A stretch of 57,824 nucleotides of DNA from Daldinia sp. FL1419 (lineage: Eukaryota > Ascomycota > Sordariomycetes > Xylariales > Hypoxylaceae): assembly GCA_025201765.1 (NCBI GenBank), contig MU623516.1, positions 1 to 57,824 on the forward strand. The letters are read 5' to 3'. Position 1 is the first letter of the stretch, and every line of letters starts with the position of its first letter. A model generated the notes under the pieces. That model searched no databases and was not told the DNA's origin. It worked only from the letters and a program-made list of their open reading frames with translations. The position numbers and the translations under genes are program-made. This document shows, one piece after another, positions 21,097 to 32,887 of this stretch.

Positions 21097-22147
21097 TTAT
21101 AAGAGTACGGCGAAAGCCCAGTTGACATCCACGTTGTGAGACTTCTTTAACCCACCCTTCATCCAACAAGTATGCTGCGTCCCCGTATCCCCTTCAATAT
21201 AGCCCCAACCGCAACCAGTACACCCGGTAGTCCCGGCACAATTCTTCATACAGTCCAATATGCTCTCCGTAGGGACCTGTCGTATATTTTTGGATTCGCT
21301 GTCGCTGTAATCTATACCGCAGATCCTCAAGAACCGTTTGTCAGAGCCGGGAACTTGATAGGTAGTGCCGTTAGCGGCTGGGCAATCAATCTTTCCTTCG
21401 GTACTGCCGGTGGGGGCAGAACTCGACGTTGTACCGGTCTTTGAAGGCCCAGAAGGGGATGTCCTGGAGGTGTCGCTACTCGCTGGCGTGCTCAAGCTTG
21501 ATTCCGTCGTTGTTGGGGACGAACTAACCGACATTAGCAATCTAAGTAAATATTACCAAGCTACCCTGTAGGGTAACGAATCCACAAATCACAAACCTCG
21601 ACGACGAAGCGGCACCAGCACCGACAACAGCAGCCGAATTCGAACTTTGCGACACTCCTCTACCCACCCCGACGCCAACTCCCACTCCGATCGCAACAAC
21701 TAGCAGGAGCGATACTAATGCTATCAACCACCAGAATTGGTTTCTTTTTAACCCTATTATTCTCTTATCTTCCGGAGGTTTCTGATTTTGGGACGGCGCA
21801 GGAAGCATATCCCCTCCGGCGGAGGACCTTTCGTTGGAAGGCCGTGGGCTGCTAGGGGGTGTCGCATCGCCTAGCCACGTGGACGGGAGACGCTGATGCT
21901 TTTCGAGATTGGAAGAGGGCGCAAAATAGGCTCGCGACGCATTTTTCAATTCGTTGAAATCGCGATTTGCAAAGAAATCGAAGCCGCGAAACTCGAAAGG
22001 GGGCGCCTCATCCGCTTCTCGCTTCCCTAGACTCGCCGTTCCTCCGACCCGTTGCGCTTTTTCTGCTTCTACCGCGGTTTTGCGTCCCTCCGGCGGTCGC
22101 TGCGGGTGGCCTAGAACAGTAGTGGCCGGCTGATCGGACGGCGCCAT
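21097..22147 (-). CDS. Single-pass membrane protein, Apple/PAN-like ectodomain
   Basis: Minus-strand exons 22147-21597 and 21523-21097 give 325 residues. Residues 1-137 are hydrophilic and Pro-rich, presumably cytosolic. Residues 138-160 are a membrane segment (FWWLIALVSLLLVVAIGVGV) preceded by basic LKR. A Ser/Thr-rich stalk of about 60 residues follows, then a Cys-rich domain (about 233-325) with IDCPAANGTTY, FLRICGIDY, ILDCMKNCAGTTGCTGCGWG and TCWMKGGL. The last arrangement resembles the Apple/PAN fold seen in many fungal surface proteins, which often bind carbohydrate or protein. The biological role is unknown. Two acceptors in the same frame, 18 nt apart, end the single intron; the downstream one is chosen because CTAAT lies just before it. 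Confidence 0.82.
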
Positions 22148-24309
22148 GAGAGTCGTCTATCGTCGAAATCGACCACTACCGGAGAGTATACATTATATTA
22201 CGTGACAATATCGCAAAGAGTGACGAGAAGTCAACTCAATTGAAATGATCGGACGGCGGCAGACGCTCGCCTGTTATGACAATACGCAGTAGTGAACGGA
22301 AACGAAGGAGGACAAGGGGGTCAAAGGGGCCAAGGTCGTATTCTAAGGATTGTTATCGCTACTACGTTTAGACGTCGCTTCGATATTAAGGGGGCCTAGC
22401 CAATAGCACGTAAAAGTAGTTCGCTACGCCCCATCCATGCAGCCAAGAATATCCAGGACATACCCAGGTAGCTACACATAGTCCATATTATAGATATACT
22501 CTTGGATATCTGCATATAAGTTCATACTCACGAGTTGCAACTTATAGCATATCTATGACCAACTATGATATTCTTCATGTGCTTATCGTACAACATACGT
22601 TACCCTCCTGAGCACGCTTGGTCACTTCTCTACTATTGACATTGAAGATGCATTTGGGAATATAGTTGGCGACGTTTCCACGTAAGTACCTAACAGTCCC
22701 ATGTCATGACTTACTATCCATTACGCTAGAAAATATTATATGGAGCTAGAAAATCTTCAGTCGTATCTAAGCTTTGGTGCCAGGTTGCTAAGCCTAGATT
22801 GAAGAGCTAAAGTTCACTAATTCCATTTGATACATGGCCCTTTGTTAGATTGTCTCATGCCAGACGAAGATATTGTGTAGTGAAGGTTGCAAACCAGGTT
22901 ATGAATACGGTCTTCTCTTTCACCTAGATCCTACGGAAGTAAATAGCTAATCATATAGCATAGTAAGACGTAAACGATTTCATCATCGTCATGTTCCACC
23001 TAACCGGTTAGTAAACTATTTCGTACTTGAGAAATAAATGTCAAAATTCAGCTTGGTCTTTCATTTCTTCCAGACCGAGAAGATGGTAACAACCAGAGAA
23101 TCCAATAAAAGAGAACCCTAATGGTACCTAAGTATATAATGGTAAGGTCTTATGTTAACACGAAACGTGGCGGTTGCTTTGTCTCAAATCTCTGTAATAA
23201 CTATATGGAATTAACTAACTTAAGCAGTCAATTATTAGTCTTTATAAGTGATACCTATTTTTGACAACTCTGGTTAAGTAGGTTGGTCTCGGATCAAGAG
23301 CGTATTTAATTATTATTATTATTATTTTGATTTATTAGCTCGGTATTTGATAGTTCTATAATAGCCTTAATGCCTTGCCTAGGTAGGTGCTAACGACTAT
23401 GCATTTAGGTAATAAGCTATAGTCAAGACATCTCTTATGAAAGTTCATGTGCGTGTACAAGCTCCTAATTATAGCCATCAACCAAACCACCCCTTCAATT
23501 CGATATCGGTGCTAGAAACGTACCTCCTGCACCTTACTTTGCGCCTTTCCGCGTAGTGCCTAATTTATCTCAACAATGGGAAGTTTCCGGATTCTCAGCT
23601 GGTAAAGGATAAGCCATAACGTTACAAATTTAAGAATAATAATATTTTACATAACTACGAAAAGCAGATAGCCTGCCGGTCAGTAACAACGTAAAATACT
23701 CGTACCTCGATGTTGGAATAATAATAAGTCAGCTATAAATATTCCGCTTGCGCTTCTTCTACCATGCATCTACAGGTACCTAGGTACGTATGCAGATACA
23801 ATGATGTATACCTATCTTAACGACGAACGGGAAAGGATCGTGATTGGACAATCTGTGCGTAATGTGCGTATGTAGTGTACAATACGTACTTACATAGGTA
23901 GCCTAATAGGTACCTAGGTAGGCATCTAGGTACAGTACGTGATGTGTACCCTGTACGGATCCGATGTACCTGAGGTACATAGTGTGGGTACATTGCGCAG
24001 GTTAATATTCCATGCATGTTTAAGGTTGTCGGGTCAAAGTTAAAAAGTTACAATTGGAGAAATTGCCATCTTTGGCTACGTGTTACCTTTTGATATCATT
24101 AACATCTTATGCTTATACCAACCGTCTAATCGTCGTTCCCCTTTGATATCTGCCCTTTTTTCTTTAAAAAAGGAGCTTCTCAACGTTAGATGTTACTAAA
24201 CTGATTACATTATCTTATGGTTTAAGCGACGTTTTGTTCCTTATTGCTCCAACTAAAATTGTAGCCAAACTGGACCAACCAATATAAAAATTACTAGCAT
24301 CTTTCCAAA
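22148..24309. other. Long gene-free spacer
   Basis: 2.2 kb of moderately AT-rich sequence with no credible open frame. Contains a short ATT microsatellite near 23310-23330 and TACCTAGGTA-type words at 23774 and 23897-23935. No RNA gene was recognised. Confidence 0.5.
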
Positions 24310-25112
24310 ATGGTATTACTTCTTAGATCTGTTTGCTTGCCACTCTAGAGCATGCTTCTTACTTCTCCTAGAATACGCAATTCAACTCGGCGCTTAAGCA
24401 GTCTACCTCCATAAAGAGAGACCTCGCTGGTCTGTCTGCATCCGACGGCGGACCGCCTACCCCTGCCGCACTTGGCTCCCTCTCCGCATCGCTGACAGCC
24501 TTTTCGCGAACCCTCGACGAGTACAATGCGCTGGCGAAGCAGGAACTGAACCCGGCGAAGCAGGAGAAGGCTTATGAACGGATTAGAAATTTTCGGGCGG
24601 AACTCTCGTCGTTCCGAACACAATTAGACGAGCTAAAGACGCAAAGAGAAGATACGCTACACGCACAAAACCGATCCGAGCTTCTCGGTCGGCGGCCCTT
24701 TACCACATCTACCCCCGAAAATCCTTACGCACACGTGTCGACGCCCCCGCAGTCTTCATCTTCTCCTATTCCTCCTAACCGCTATGGCAGCGGGGGTCAG
24801 CTGAGTATGGGTAGCAACGACTATACGCGGGAAGCTCACGCTCTACGGGAACAAAATTTCTTCGCGAGTACGAATACGGCTCTCGACGAATATATTGCGC
24901 GGGGTCAAGCTGTGCTTGGGGACCTGGGAACGCAGCGTGAGATGCTGAAAAACACGCAGAAGAGGTTATATAGCGTCGCTAATACGCTCGGCGTTAGCGG
25001 GGACACGATACGCATGATCGAGAGAAGGGCGAAGCAGGACAAATGGATTTTTGGTGCTGGTGTGGTTATCTTCTTCACCTTTTGTTGGCTGTGCCTGCAT
25101 TTCCTTCGGTAG
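24310..25112 (+). CDS. BOS1: Bos1/membrin Qb-SNARE, ER-Golgi transport
   Basis: Proposed exons are 24310-24312 (the ATG alone) and 24372-25112, giving 247 residues. Bos1 is a Qb-SNARE for fusion of ER-derived vesicles with the Golgi. The protein begins NTQFNSALKQSTSIKRDLA, a typical Bos1 N-terminus, and has FSRTLDEYNALAKQEL, ELLGRRPF and TPENPYAH. The SNARE helix (LGDLGTQREMLKNTQ, then VANTLGVSGDTIRMIERR) has Gln of GTQ at the central layer, and a C-terminal anchor (WIFGAGVVIFFTFCWLCLHF) follows. The large exon is secure. The first exon is inferred because the frame opens just after an acceptor (TCCTAG) and the preceding ATG is followed at once by GTATTA; the 59-nt intron has only a weak branch site. 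Confidence 0.88.
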
Positions 25113-25452
25113 AATGGACGCGTACGTTGCATATGCCTGAAGATTTAAATCACGCAGCATAGCGGGATCTTAAATCGTGAGTTTGCGCATGAGTTTGAAT
25201 ATTCAGCGAGGAGTTAGGGCGTTATTCTAAAAGATATAGGTTCCACACCTTCGGTGGCTAGGCCGTCCCGCTTCTCACCCGTTTGCCTCTGTTTTGGAAC
25301 AGTGTGATAGAAGTTACAATATAATTATATCTCGAGAGCAGGAAGATACGCTTTTGTCACGGAGCCAACCTGTCTTCTAACCCATCTCATCTTGGCGTTG
25401 GACGTTTCATTTAGCCTCGAACAGTCCGCGAGTGCGGAATGCAAGTAGCTAA
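25113..25452. other. Intergenic, convergent 3' ends
   Basis: 340 bases between the BOS1 stop and the thiamine pyrophosphokinase stop on the other strand. Nothing else recognised. Confidence 0.5.
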
Positions 25453-26471
25453 TCAATTTTCGCGTCCGGCTTGTTTTAACGCGATGGTAAAAAGTACGTC
25501 TTTCGTAGTCTCGACTTCAACAACCTCCGTCTCTGGCAAAAGATGATTACTTGTACTCATCTGCCCACCAAATTCGGTTGGCCAGTTTTCTACATCCCAC
25601 TCGAGTCCCTTCGTCGTAATAACGCTTGGTTCTTTGACTGGGATGATGCCGACGTACTTGGCAAACGGCTCGCCGCTCATGCGAACAGAGCTACCAACGG
25701 TAGCATTGGGCTCGCGGACGTGGATACGATGCTTTCCGGCCTTGAGAAGGAAAGATAAGCTCTCGCCGGAAAGGAAAAACATTTTGCCATCTACGTAGGT
25801 CGTCGAGGTTTGAAATAAATAAAGATGATGCAGTTGGCTTAACCCCTGATCGACGCGCCCTCCTAGTCCGCCCAGACATATGATATCTTTCTTTGGAAAG
25901 GCTTGACGACCATACTTGACAGCTTTGCCGAAGTCGGTGGAGTACTGATCGGGGTCACAAATAATGGTACAATCAGCGGGCTTGGTAGTAAAGAAGCTTC
26001 TAGATTCGTCAGATAGAGAATCTAGGTCGCCGATGATCGTATCAAGATTTGCCTATACGATCATTAGCTACCAAGTTTTGATATATGGGTGGCCCCTTCG
26101 AGCAGTGACGTTAGAGTACGTATATCGGAGAATTTTCAAACGTGTATCTCGAATGTCTACACTTACATAGTTGCCGGCCGTGGACGCGGGACTTTCCTCC
26201 GTCGATAAGGATCTTCGGTTGAGATCGTAAACCCAATTAGCGCCCCCGTCGGCGGCGATACGTGTTATAGCTACGACGAGAATTGGTATCGTCACGTGAA
26301 GCGAATCTTGAAGGGTAGACTACCTGCTCTCCAGAGGTCCTTGAACAAACCTTCGTCACCGATTGGTTGGTTTAGAATAATCAGGGCAAAGTCGTATCCC
26401 GGGTAGGATAAGAACTGCCTGATAGGATACCACTCAGTGCATACATTTGGACATTGTTGTATTGAGCTCAT
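25453..26471 (-). CDS. THI80: Thiamine pyrophosphokinase
   Basis: Minus-strand exons 26471-26324, 26270-26167 and 26052-25453 give 283 residues. The enzyme transfers pyrophosphate from ATP to thiamine to make thiamine diphosphate, the cofactor of pyruvate decarboxylase and transketolase. Family landmarks in order are YDFALIILNQPI near the N-terminus, RIAADGGANWVYDL, IIGDLDSLSDE, STDFGKAVKYG, LGGLGGRVDQGLSQLHHLY, and the C-terminal KGLEWDVENWPTEFGG and STSNHL that form the thiamine-binding part. Intron 1 is 53 nt and intron 2 is 114 nt; the latter is unusually long for this window but has a clean GTAAGT donor and a TAGCTAATG branch region. All phases agree. Confidence 0.93.
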
Positions 26472-27419
26472 GGTGATGGATTTATTAGAACGAAAGTAAA
26501 ACGTTTCTTTTGGCTAGAAGACGCTAATTGTTGAAGATTACGATGGAATAACTATGAGATTCGAAAATAGGCTAAAGTTGAGAGGGAGGAATAATCGTAA
26601 AGTTGGTAGTGCCCCGGTTTAGATCTGTACATAGTGTATTTTGTCTTGTTGACCTGCAGCTTTGGAGAAAATACCTAGGTACCTAGGTTAAGCTATATAG
26701 GTACCTAGGTAACCTGCCTAGGTTAGGTATCTAAGGTGGGTAGGCGACGAAAATAAGAATAAAGATTCGAATAATATAAAATGCGCGGATGAACCAATTG
26801 AAAACGAACTCTTATGAATTAAACCAAAATTCCATCCATCTTTACTTTCTAATACCTCTAATAATATCATTATACATTAACACTTAAATCCAAGAACCAC
26901 ACCTATCTATAGATAGGACGTGAGACTCATTTGCATACCTAGGTAGGTATGTACCTATAAAGTGCGGATGCGATACCAAATAACGTCATTTGAGGTTACT
27001 TGCGTATTAGTGCTGTCTACGTACTACATAGTGTACATGAAGCCTGAAGTACCTTGTATGTATATGCTCACGGATTACCTAGTAGATACTACAATAAGGT
27101 ACGCACGTATATATGTACTAAGGTGTAACCCCCCACTCACGAATTTGGCGCGCAAAGGTTTCTCGGGTCGTTGATTAATTAATGATAGAAATCCTTATCT
27201 AAATTCGAAAATTTGGAAGCAACGGTTCTTAATATCGACCTATGCTTACAAACCAATCTTCGCTACGAATCCATACCAAGCTTCATCATTTATTGCCAGC
27301 TCGTTCTTGCGGTATATTGTCTCTTGCTAAATACGCTTAGGAGCTTGTGCGCTTTTTACTGTTCCCTCCTCGTTCTTTTAGTCGGTCCTTTTTCTCGTAG
27401 TTATAGTTGGCCGGAAACC
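26472..27419. promoter_or_regulatory. Shared divergent promoter, THI80 / MIA40
   Basis: 948 bases separate two divergent starts. TACCTAGGTACCTAGG-type palindromic words occur at 26673-26735 and 26937-26955. No thiamine riboswitch-like structure was recognised by eye. Confidence 0.45.
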
Positions 27420-28416
27420 ATGTATAGACCTGCCTTGCGATCGGCACCTCGAGTCGCAAATAATCTGCGAGCATCCGTTATCTCGCCGACCACACGGCGT
27501 TTTATCTCGACTTCCCCCGCCGACAAGAAGCGAAGTTGGAAGAGCTCAGCTGTAAGATGGGGTCTAGCTGCTGGCGTCGTATACTGGTATAGCACCAGCG
27601 CAGTGTTTGCCGAAGAACCGTTACGTATGCAAACCTAGAAGCCCAATTCTCCTGGCGCGATTCGAGATTTCCGTTTTATTGACGTCTCTTGCGGGTTATT
27701 AGCTAAAACTTTATCGCCACCTCCCCAGTTCTCGGATGAGGATCTTCCCACGGTCGAGGCCGTAGTCGCGCAGAAGCGCCGAGAAGCCGAAGCACGGCTG
27801 CAGAAAGTTACATCGCCCCCCGATCCGCCAACAGCTACCTTACCTTCCGAAATATCTCCATCGGCACCCGCTAAGGATGTCGAGACGCAGGAAGGGGCTG
27901 TTCCCGAGGGAAGCCCGGCAGCTTTAGAGGAAGAGGCTGATCAGCAGGGTGCCTTCAACCCGGAGACGGGTGAGATTAATTGGGATTGCCCTTGCTTAGG
28001 AGGTATGGCTCATGGGCCTTGTGGCGAGGAGTTCAAGGCGGCGTTTAGCTGCTTTGTCTACTCAAAGGAGGAACCTAAAGGAATGGACTGCATAGATAAA
28101 TTCAAGTATGGCCTGCTTCTATATATGAGCTCGTATCTTGTATCAAGCTAATGGATGAAACAGGCACATGCAAGATTGCTTTAGGCTTCATCCCGAGGTA
28201 TACGGTGAGGAGCTAGATGAAGATGAAGCTTCCGGAGAAAGTACTCCCGAGATCGCAACGGAGAAATCAGCAGTCAAGACGACGCCCGGTGACAATGGTG
28301 CGGTAGCGAAATTAGGAGAGACGACACAACCCGAGAAACCAGCTACGGCGGGCGTGGAGACCGTGGAGGCGGTAAAAGAGACGGGGAAGCAGAATGCTCC
28401 TCCGGCACAACCTTGA
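27420..28416 (+). CDS. MIA40: Mia40/Tim40 intermembrane-space import oxidoreductase
   Basis: Exons 27420-27624, 27703-28105 and 28164-28416 give 286 residues. Mia40 receives cysteine-rich precursors in the mitochondrial intermembrane space and oxidises them together with Erv1. The N-terminus is Arg-rich (MYRPALRSAPRVANNLR), followed by a membrane anchor (RWGLAAGVVYWYSTSAVFA) as in fungal Mia40. The core has the redox CPC of NWDCPCLGGM and two CX9C pairs (CGEEFKAAFSC and CIDKFKHMQDC), then FRLHPEVYGEEL. An acidic linker precedes the core and an Ala/Glu/Lys-rich tail follows it. The third exon supplies the second CX9C cysteine. Introns are 78 and 58 nt. The acceptor of intron 1 at 27702 is chosen because it alone keeps frame. 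Confidence 0.95.
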
Positions 28417-29103
28417 GTAATGGATATGGAGTGTTTCCGGGCACTTTACGTACTCGAGCGTGATCTAATAATATAGAAGGCGTGCATTTTGTACAACAGA
28501 GTATTGGTTGCGCCACCGTAACCGCCAAGTGTATATTAAAGGTACATGACCTATGACCTACGACTAAATGAACCAGGCAGCTCCCCCTTAAAAAAAATTT
28601 AAACAATTTGGCCTTCCCCATCTTCTTCCCCAGATTCTACTCGAGATATAATACTTCTCAGCCTTATTCTGGGGTTTTGGATTAATTTGTCAAGGGTTAG
28701 ATGGTTGACCATTTGGAAGTCGGGTTGGCGACAGGGGAACCCTTGATGTCGTGTGTTGTTCTCGGTCTTTTTATTTTCGATGGGAAGATGAAAAAGGCAT
28801 GGACTGCGACGGCCATGCTGCTGTGCTGACACCTGGGGTAATCCCCACACAGCCTATACGACGTTAATTGGAATACCTACATCTATGTATAAGTTCCCCC
28901 TGCTCACCTCCAACTCCAACTCCTACCTCCAACTATGCCTTCAGCTCCGAGCTCCCATCTTCTATCCCTTGATTCCGAGACAGCATTATCCCCAATTATA
29001 AAATCTACCTATCTGACGGAATACGTAGGAGCTTTTACCTAGCTCTGCTATATTGGTCCGGGTTTGTCTTACGTATTTCTTTCAGCCGCGTCGTTTGTGG
29101 GAT
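28417..29103. other. Intergenic, upstream of MAL regulator
   Basis: 687 bases between MIA40 and the regulator gene. Includes a CTCCAACTCC-type pyrimidine repeat at 28905-28935. Open frames on the minus strand here have no recognisable content. Confidence 0.5.
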
Positions 29104-30693
29104 ATGGCGACACTACGTGAAGGAGATCAACTTTGTCGGGTTAGCCCTTTGGAGGATTTTCCCCGTCAAGCTCATACGAGTATCGCCGCAGAAGGTGTCA
29201 CGGTAACCGCGGCTCCGCCACGAGCTAAACGGGCTCAAGTTGCCCGAGCTTGCCAGCGATGCAGGAGATTGCAGAAGGCCTGCAGCGATTCTCGACCGTG
29301 TTGGCGGTGTACCAAAGCTGGGCTTGCTGATGAGTGCAGCGGTTTCCCTGTACAGTCCCGAATGGCGACCCGGGCCCGGCCTACTAAGACGATCAGACTT
29401 ACGGAGGTAGCAGTGGGAGGAGGCGCGAAGCCTTTGGAATTTGCTACGTCTTCGTCGTTTGTTAATTTTGACTTGCCTTCGAGCCCCCAAGCGTTTACTA
29501 GCTTTTCGAGGCAATCTTTCGAGAGGAAGGTAGACTTATTACCGTCTCGGGTGGTTGATTATTGTTCTAAGCGCTTCTTCGAGCGCCTCGCCCCGACGAT
29601 TCCGATTGTCACGCCCGAGTACGTGGAGAGTCTTCAGACGCGACTTGCCTCGGAGAGTGAGGCTTATTGCGTTCTTCTCGGTTTATGCGCTATGGTAACG
29701 CTGCAGGTTGAGGATCCCGAAGCCAAGTCTTTTGGTCAGTCTATTACGGCTGAAAGCAACGCCGCGTACGGCTGGATGCTGCTTGAGGAGGCTCTAGCGG
29801 CTCACCGCCATCTCACGCGCAGGTCGAATCCTTCTTTAGACTCGGTTCTGCTGGTATTCTTTATATATGCATGCCACGCAAGCTTATTTCACCACTCGCA
29901 AGCTTTCTTCTTTCTCCGCGAAGCTGCCACCCTCTTTATCCTAATTAAGCCAGAAACCCTAGATGAGCTTTCGAAGTTATTGGCTGAAAGACTCTTTTGG
30001 GTTCTACTTATTTCTGAAAGGTCGCATGCGATCCGTTACAGGCGCCCTTCCACGCTCCAAGTAACTACCAACGGCTTTGGATTATCATTTTCTAGGGATC
30101 GCGAACCCTCGTTAGCTGGTTTTCGGTGCCTGGCTGCCCTCTTTCGGGCCTTGGATGCCAACTTTATAACTCTGCTTAACCGAGAGTCCGCTCTTGGTGC
30201 GGTACCAGTTAATTCTTTCGACGAAGCCGAGTTGGTAATTAATACTGCGTTGAATCATACATGTCCGTCTGACCTTCTGGCGACGCAGAAAGCCAACCTC
30301 AGGGTCACACAACTTTGGCTTCGTATTGTACTCTGGCAATTACGGTTACGTCTAGGTCATCTTTCGGAACAGAATCCGCGAAGTAGCCGCACATATCACT
30401 ATCCGTTACACGTAGCCAAGGATTTAGTACTCTCGATTCGTGACCTTCCCGTATACAGCATTCAAGTGCACGGCGTAGGCATAACCGAGAAGCTCTTCGA
30501 TATATCCTGTGCCGTAGTTAATGTCCTTGCGCGCGTGCCCGTACGGGCAACCGGGACGGTAGCAGAAGACGACTTGAAGTATCTAAGGCAGTTGATCCTA
30601 CAACTTCCGGGTGGTGCAACAGTCTACGACGCTCTACTCCTGAAACATATTCAACAAACGTTACCAACGATGGCGGCCGGGATAGAAATCTGA
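29104..30693 (+). CDS. Zn2Cys6 transcription factor, probable MAL regulator
   Basis: Single exon, 529 residues, taking the first ATG of the frame (MATLREGDQ). The binuclear zinc cluster has cysteines at 50, 53, 60, 66, 69 and 78 (CQRC, KAC, PCWRC, DEC), preceded by basic RAKRAQ. Such proteins bind CGG half-sites. The rest is mostly helical, as in the fungal middle homology region, with FFERLAPTIPIVTPEYV and LLGLCAMVTLQVEDP. It lies 180 bases tail-to-tail from an alpha-glucoside permease whose divergent neighbour is a maltase, as in the Aspergillus oryzae MAL cluster (regulator, permease, maltase). Control of those two genes is inferred from position; the zinc cluster is seen directly. The acidic-poor C-terminus ends in a helix (YDALLLKHIQQTL). 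Confidence 0.9.
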   Translation: MATLREGDQLCRVSPLEDFPRQAHTSIAAEGVTVTAAPPRAKRAQVARACQRCRRLQKACSDSRPCWRCTKAGLADECSGFPVQSRMATRARPTKTIRLTEVAVGGGAKPLEFATSSSFVNFDLPSSPQAFTSFSRQSFERKVDLLPSRVVDYCSKRFFERLAPTIPIVTPEYVESLQTRLASESEAYCVLLGLCAMVTLQVEDPEAKSFGQSITAESNAAYGWMLLEEALAAHRHLTRRSNPSLDSVLLVFFIYACHASLFHHSQAFFFLREAATLFILIKPETLDELSKLLAERLFWVLLISERSHAIRYRRPSTLQVTTNGFGLSFSRDREPSLAGFRCLAALFRALDANFITLLNRESALGAVPVNSFDEAELVINTALNHTCPSDLLATQKANLRVTQLWLRIVLWQLRLRLGHLSEQNPRSSRTYHYPLHVAKDLVLSIRDLPVYSIQVHGVGITEKLFDISCAVVNVLARVPVRATGTVAEDDLKYLRQLILQLPGGATVYDALLLKHIQQTLPTMAAGIEI

Positions 30694-30872
30694 ATTGCGA
30701 CCAAATTCGTATTGCGTTACTCGGCGGCTACCATGGAAAAGAAACCCGGAACTTGCACCGGAAAACTGCACTATTGATGACACTTGGAATAGAAAGCGTG
30801 TTACGGACTCTACGCATGCTCGTCATAACGTCTCAGGTTTTGCCAGGCGGGAAAAGATGCCCGAAACCATGT

Positions 30873-32887
30873 CTAGTCAATATCTTTCCCTGCTTTACCA
30901 TCTTCGGATGCTTTCCCGATGACGTCGTTAGCACGCTGCGAGAATGGGTCTATCCTCGTCTCGGCAAATTTGCGTGCTGGAATTTTATGTTCGAAGAGGA
31001 GATCTAATTCGGCGTATGTACGTCCTATAACGTGAGAAAGTATGTCAGTCTTAACTCCGTCTTGGATAGATTTAAATCACGCGGCACGACGATATATGAC
31101 GCATCATACCTTTAGGCTCAGGCAGTCGAAAGAATACCCAGAGGGAGGATAATAAACAAGTCCCAGCCCAAAAATATGCGGTTTTCGCTCCCCAATTCCA
31201 GGCCGTGGATGAGAGTTGGTAATTGGTCATGACATTAACGAATATATTGCTTGCATTGTAAGCAGCACGGGCGAGGACGATCGTTTTAGCCTTGAGCCGA
31301 GTCGAGGACAATTCCGATATTAGGGAGTACGTGACGGGTCCGACGGTGAAATCGTAGATGAACGTGAATACAATCAACATCCCTCCAACGGCCCATGCAG
31401 AGCTATTCGTCCCGGGGAACGAGAGAGAACCGACGATGAGCAGAATGAGAAGCTGACAGAAAAGCCCACCAAAATGGATGGTTCGCCGACCCGCACGAGA
31501 CACTTTAACAAGAGTTAGTGATAATCGAAGCTCTCACGCTAGGGCGCTTGGGACTCTGCGGTAGGATAGGATAAAAGGAAGTGATGGTGAAGGTTACATA
31601 CTAAGGAACCAGGAGCCGGCGGTGCCAATCATTCCTAATGCGTACTGTCCCATAGAAAGGGAGAACGAGTTGGACGCGTCCAATCCAGCTTGGGTTCTGC
31701 AACCTATTAGCTTTAATTTCGAGCTATATTGACTGCATTAGACCGCGGCGAAGGTCGATATCTTACAAGAAGTACGGAAAATAGCCCATAAGGTTCTGGC
31801 CCCCGAGAGTTTGCACGAGCCATATGCCAACTACAATTTCGGTTCTTCGCTTGTCAACTCCCTTGAAGCAATCTCGATAGGTGAGGCCTTGCTTCATCCG
31901 CTTTTCAAGCTCATTGGTATATTCGATCATGGCAATCGTCTCGTCTACGCTGAAGCTTGGGTCACTTTGCGACGTTAGTCTCAACAGAGACGCTCTAGCT
32001 GCTCCCCGGTCGCCATTTCGAACGTGCCACCATGGGGATCTAGTTTCCAGGTTAGATATATGCATGTCGGTTTGACCTTGTGCTCGATAACTCACTCGGG
32101 GGCGAATACCAGGCCGGCAAGGATTGGCACGGGCCAAACCCATTGAACGCCAAGCGGAATCCTATATGCCCATTCATCAAAGCGACCAACGGACCCTTTG
32201 TTCACAGCAGCTGCGAAGAACTGGCCAATGACCCAGCACATGTTAATAAATGTCGTTAAATATGGCCTGAGGACGACGGGGGTAACTTCGGACGCGTACG
32301 CCGGAGCGACAGACTGGAAAGCACCCCAGGGGACGCCTAATCGTCGTCAATTCGGAGGTGTGTAAAAGGTCGAGTTTATACTCACCACATAGTACTTCAC
32401 CTACAACAAGTACTTGTACATTAGGAGCGAAGAATAACACAAATACGAACATGATCATCAAAATTAAAAATCCGATTGTCGTCTTCTTATACCCATGGCG
32501 GTCGGATACCCAGCCAGCAAAAATGAGGCCGAGGATCTCGCCAGCGCGTGCGCCGTTGGATAAACCTGACTGCCATGCGGCAGATACTGCCCATTTGCCG
32601 TTATGTGCGTCGTAAGTACCGTATTTCTTGTTAAACGCCGGCGAGGCGTAGAGGCTGCCCAATAGTGCTAAGTCGTAGCCCTCCATGATGAGCGTGGACG
32701 AAAGTAGGATGGACCAAGCAATGGCCTTTGGATAGAGCTTAATGGCCTTTAAAAGGGACATATTTTGCTCAGCGTCCGCGGCGTGCTTAGCTTCTGATAT
32801 GAGACCCTCGTCTTGCAACAAATCCCCACCCTCAGCTGGCTTATCGTCTTTCTCCATCGTGCACGCATCTTCCTTTTCGATCGCCAT
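30873..32887 (-). CDS. MFS alpha-glucoside (maltose) permease
   Basis: Six minus-strand exons (32887-32386, 32336-32096, 32039-31767, 31696-31602, 31502-31110, 31024-30873) give 551 residues; every joint keeps phase. It is a proton-coupled sugar porter of the yeast MAL61/AGT1 type. Landmarks are MEGYDLALLGSLYASPAF in the first membrane helix, WVSDRHGYKKT in loop 2-3, CWVIGQFFAAAV, the PESPWW motif split by intron 2, QTLGGQNLMGYF, NSFSLSMGQYALGMIGT, and the C-terminal PEPKGRTYAELDLLFEHKIPARKF, which intron 5 splits. About 12 membrane helices are expected. Introns are 49-99 nt; the one before exon 5 ends in AAAG after a CTAAC branch. The cytosolic N-terminus is acidic. Confidence 0.94.
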
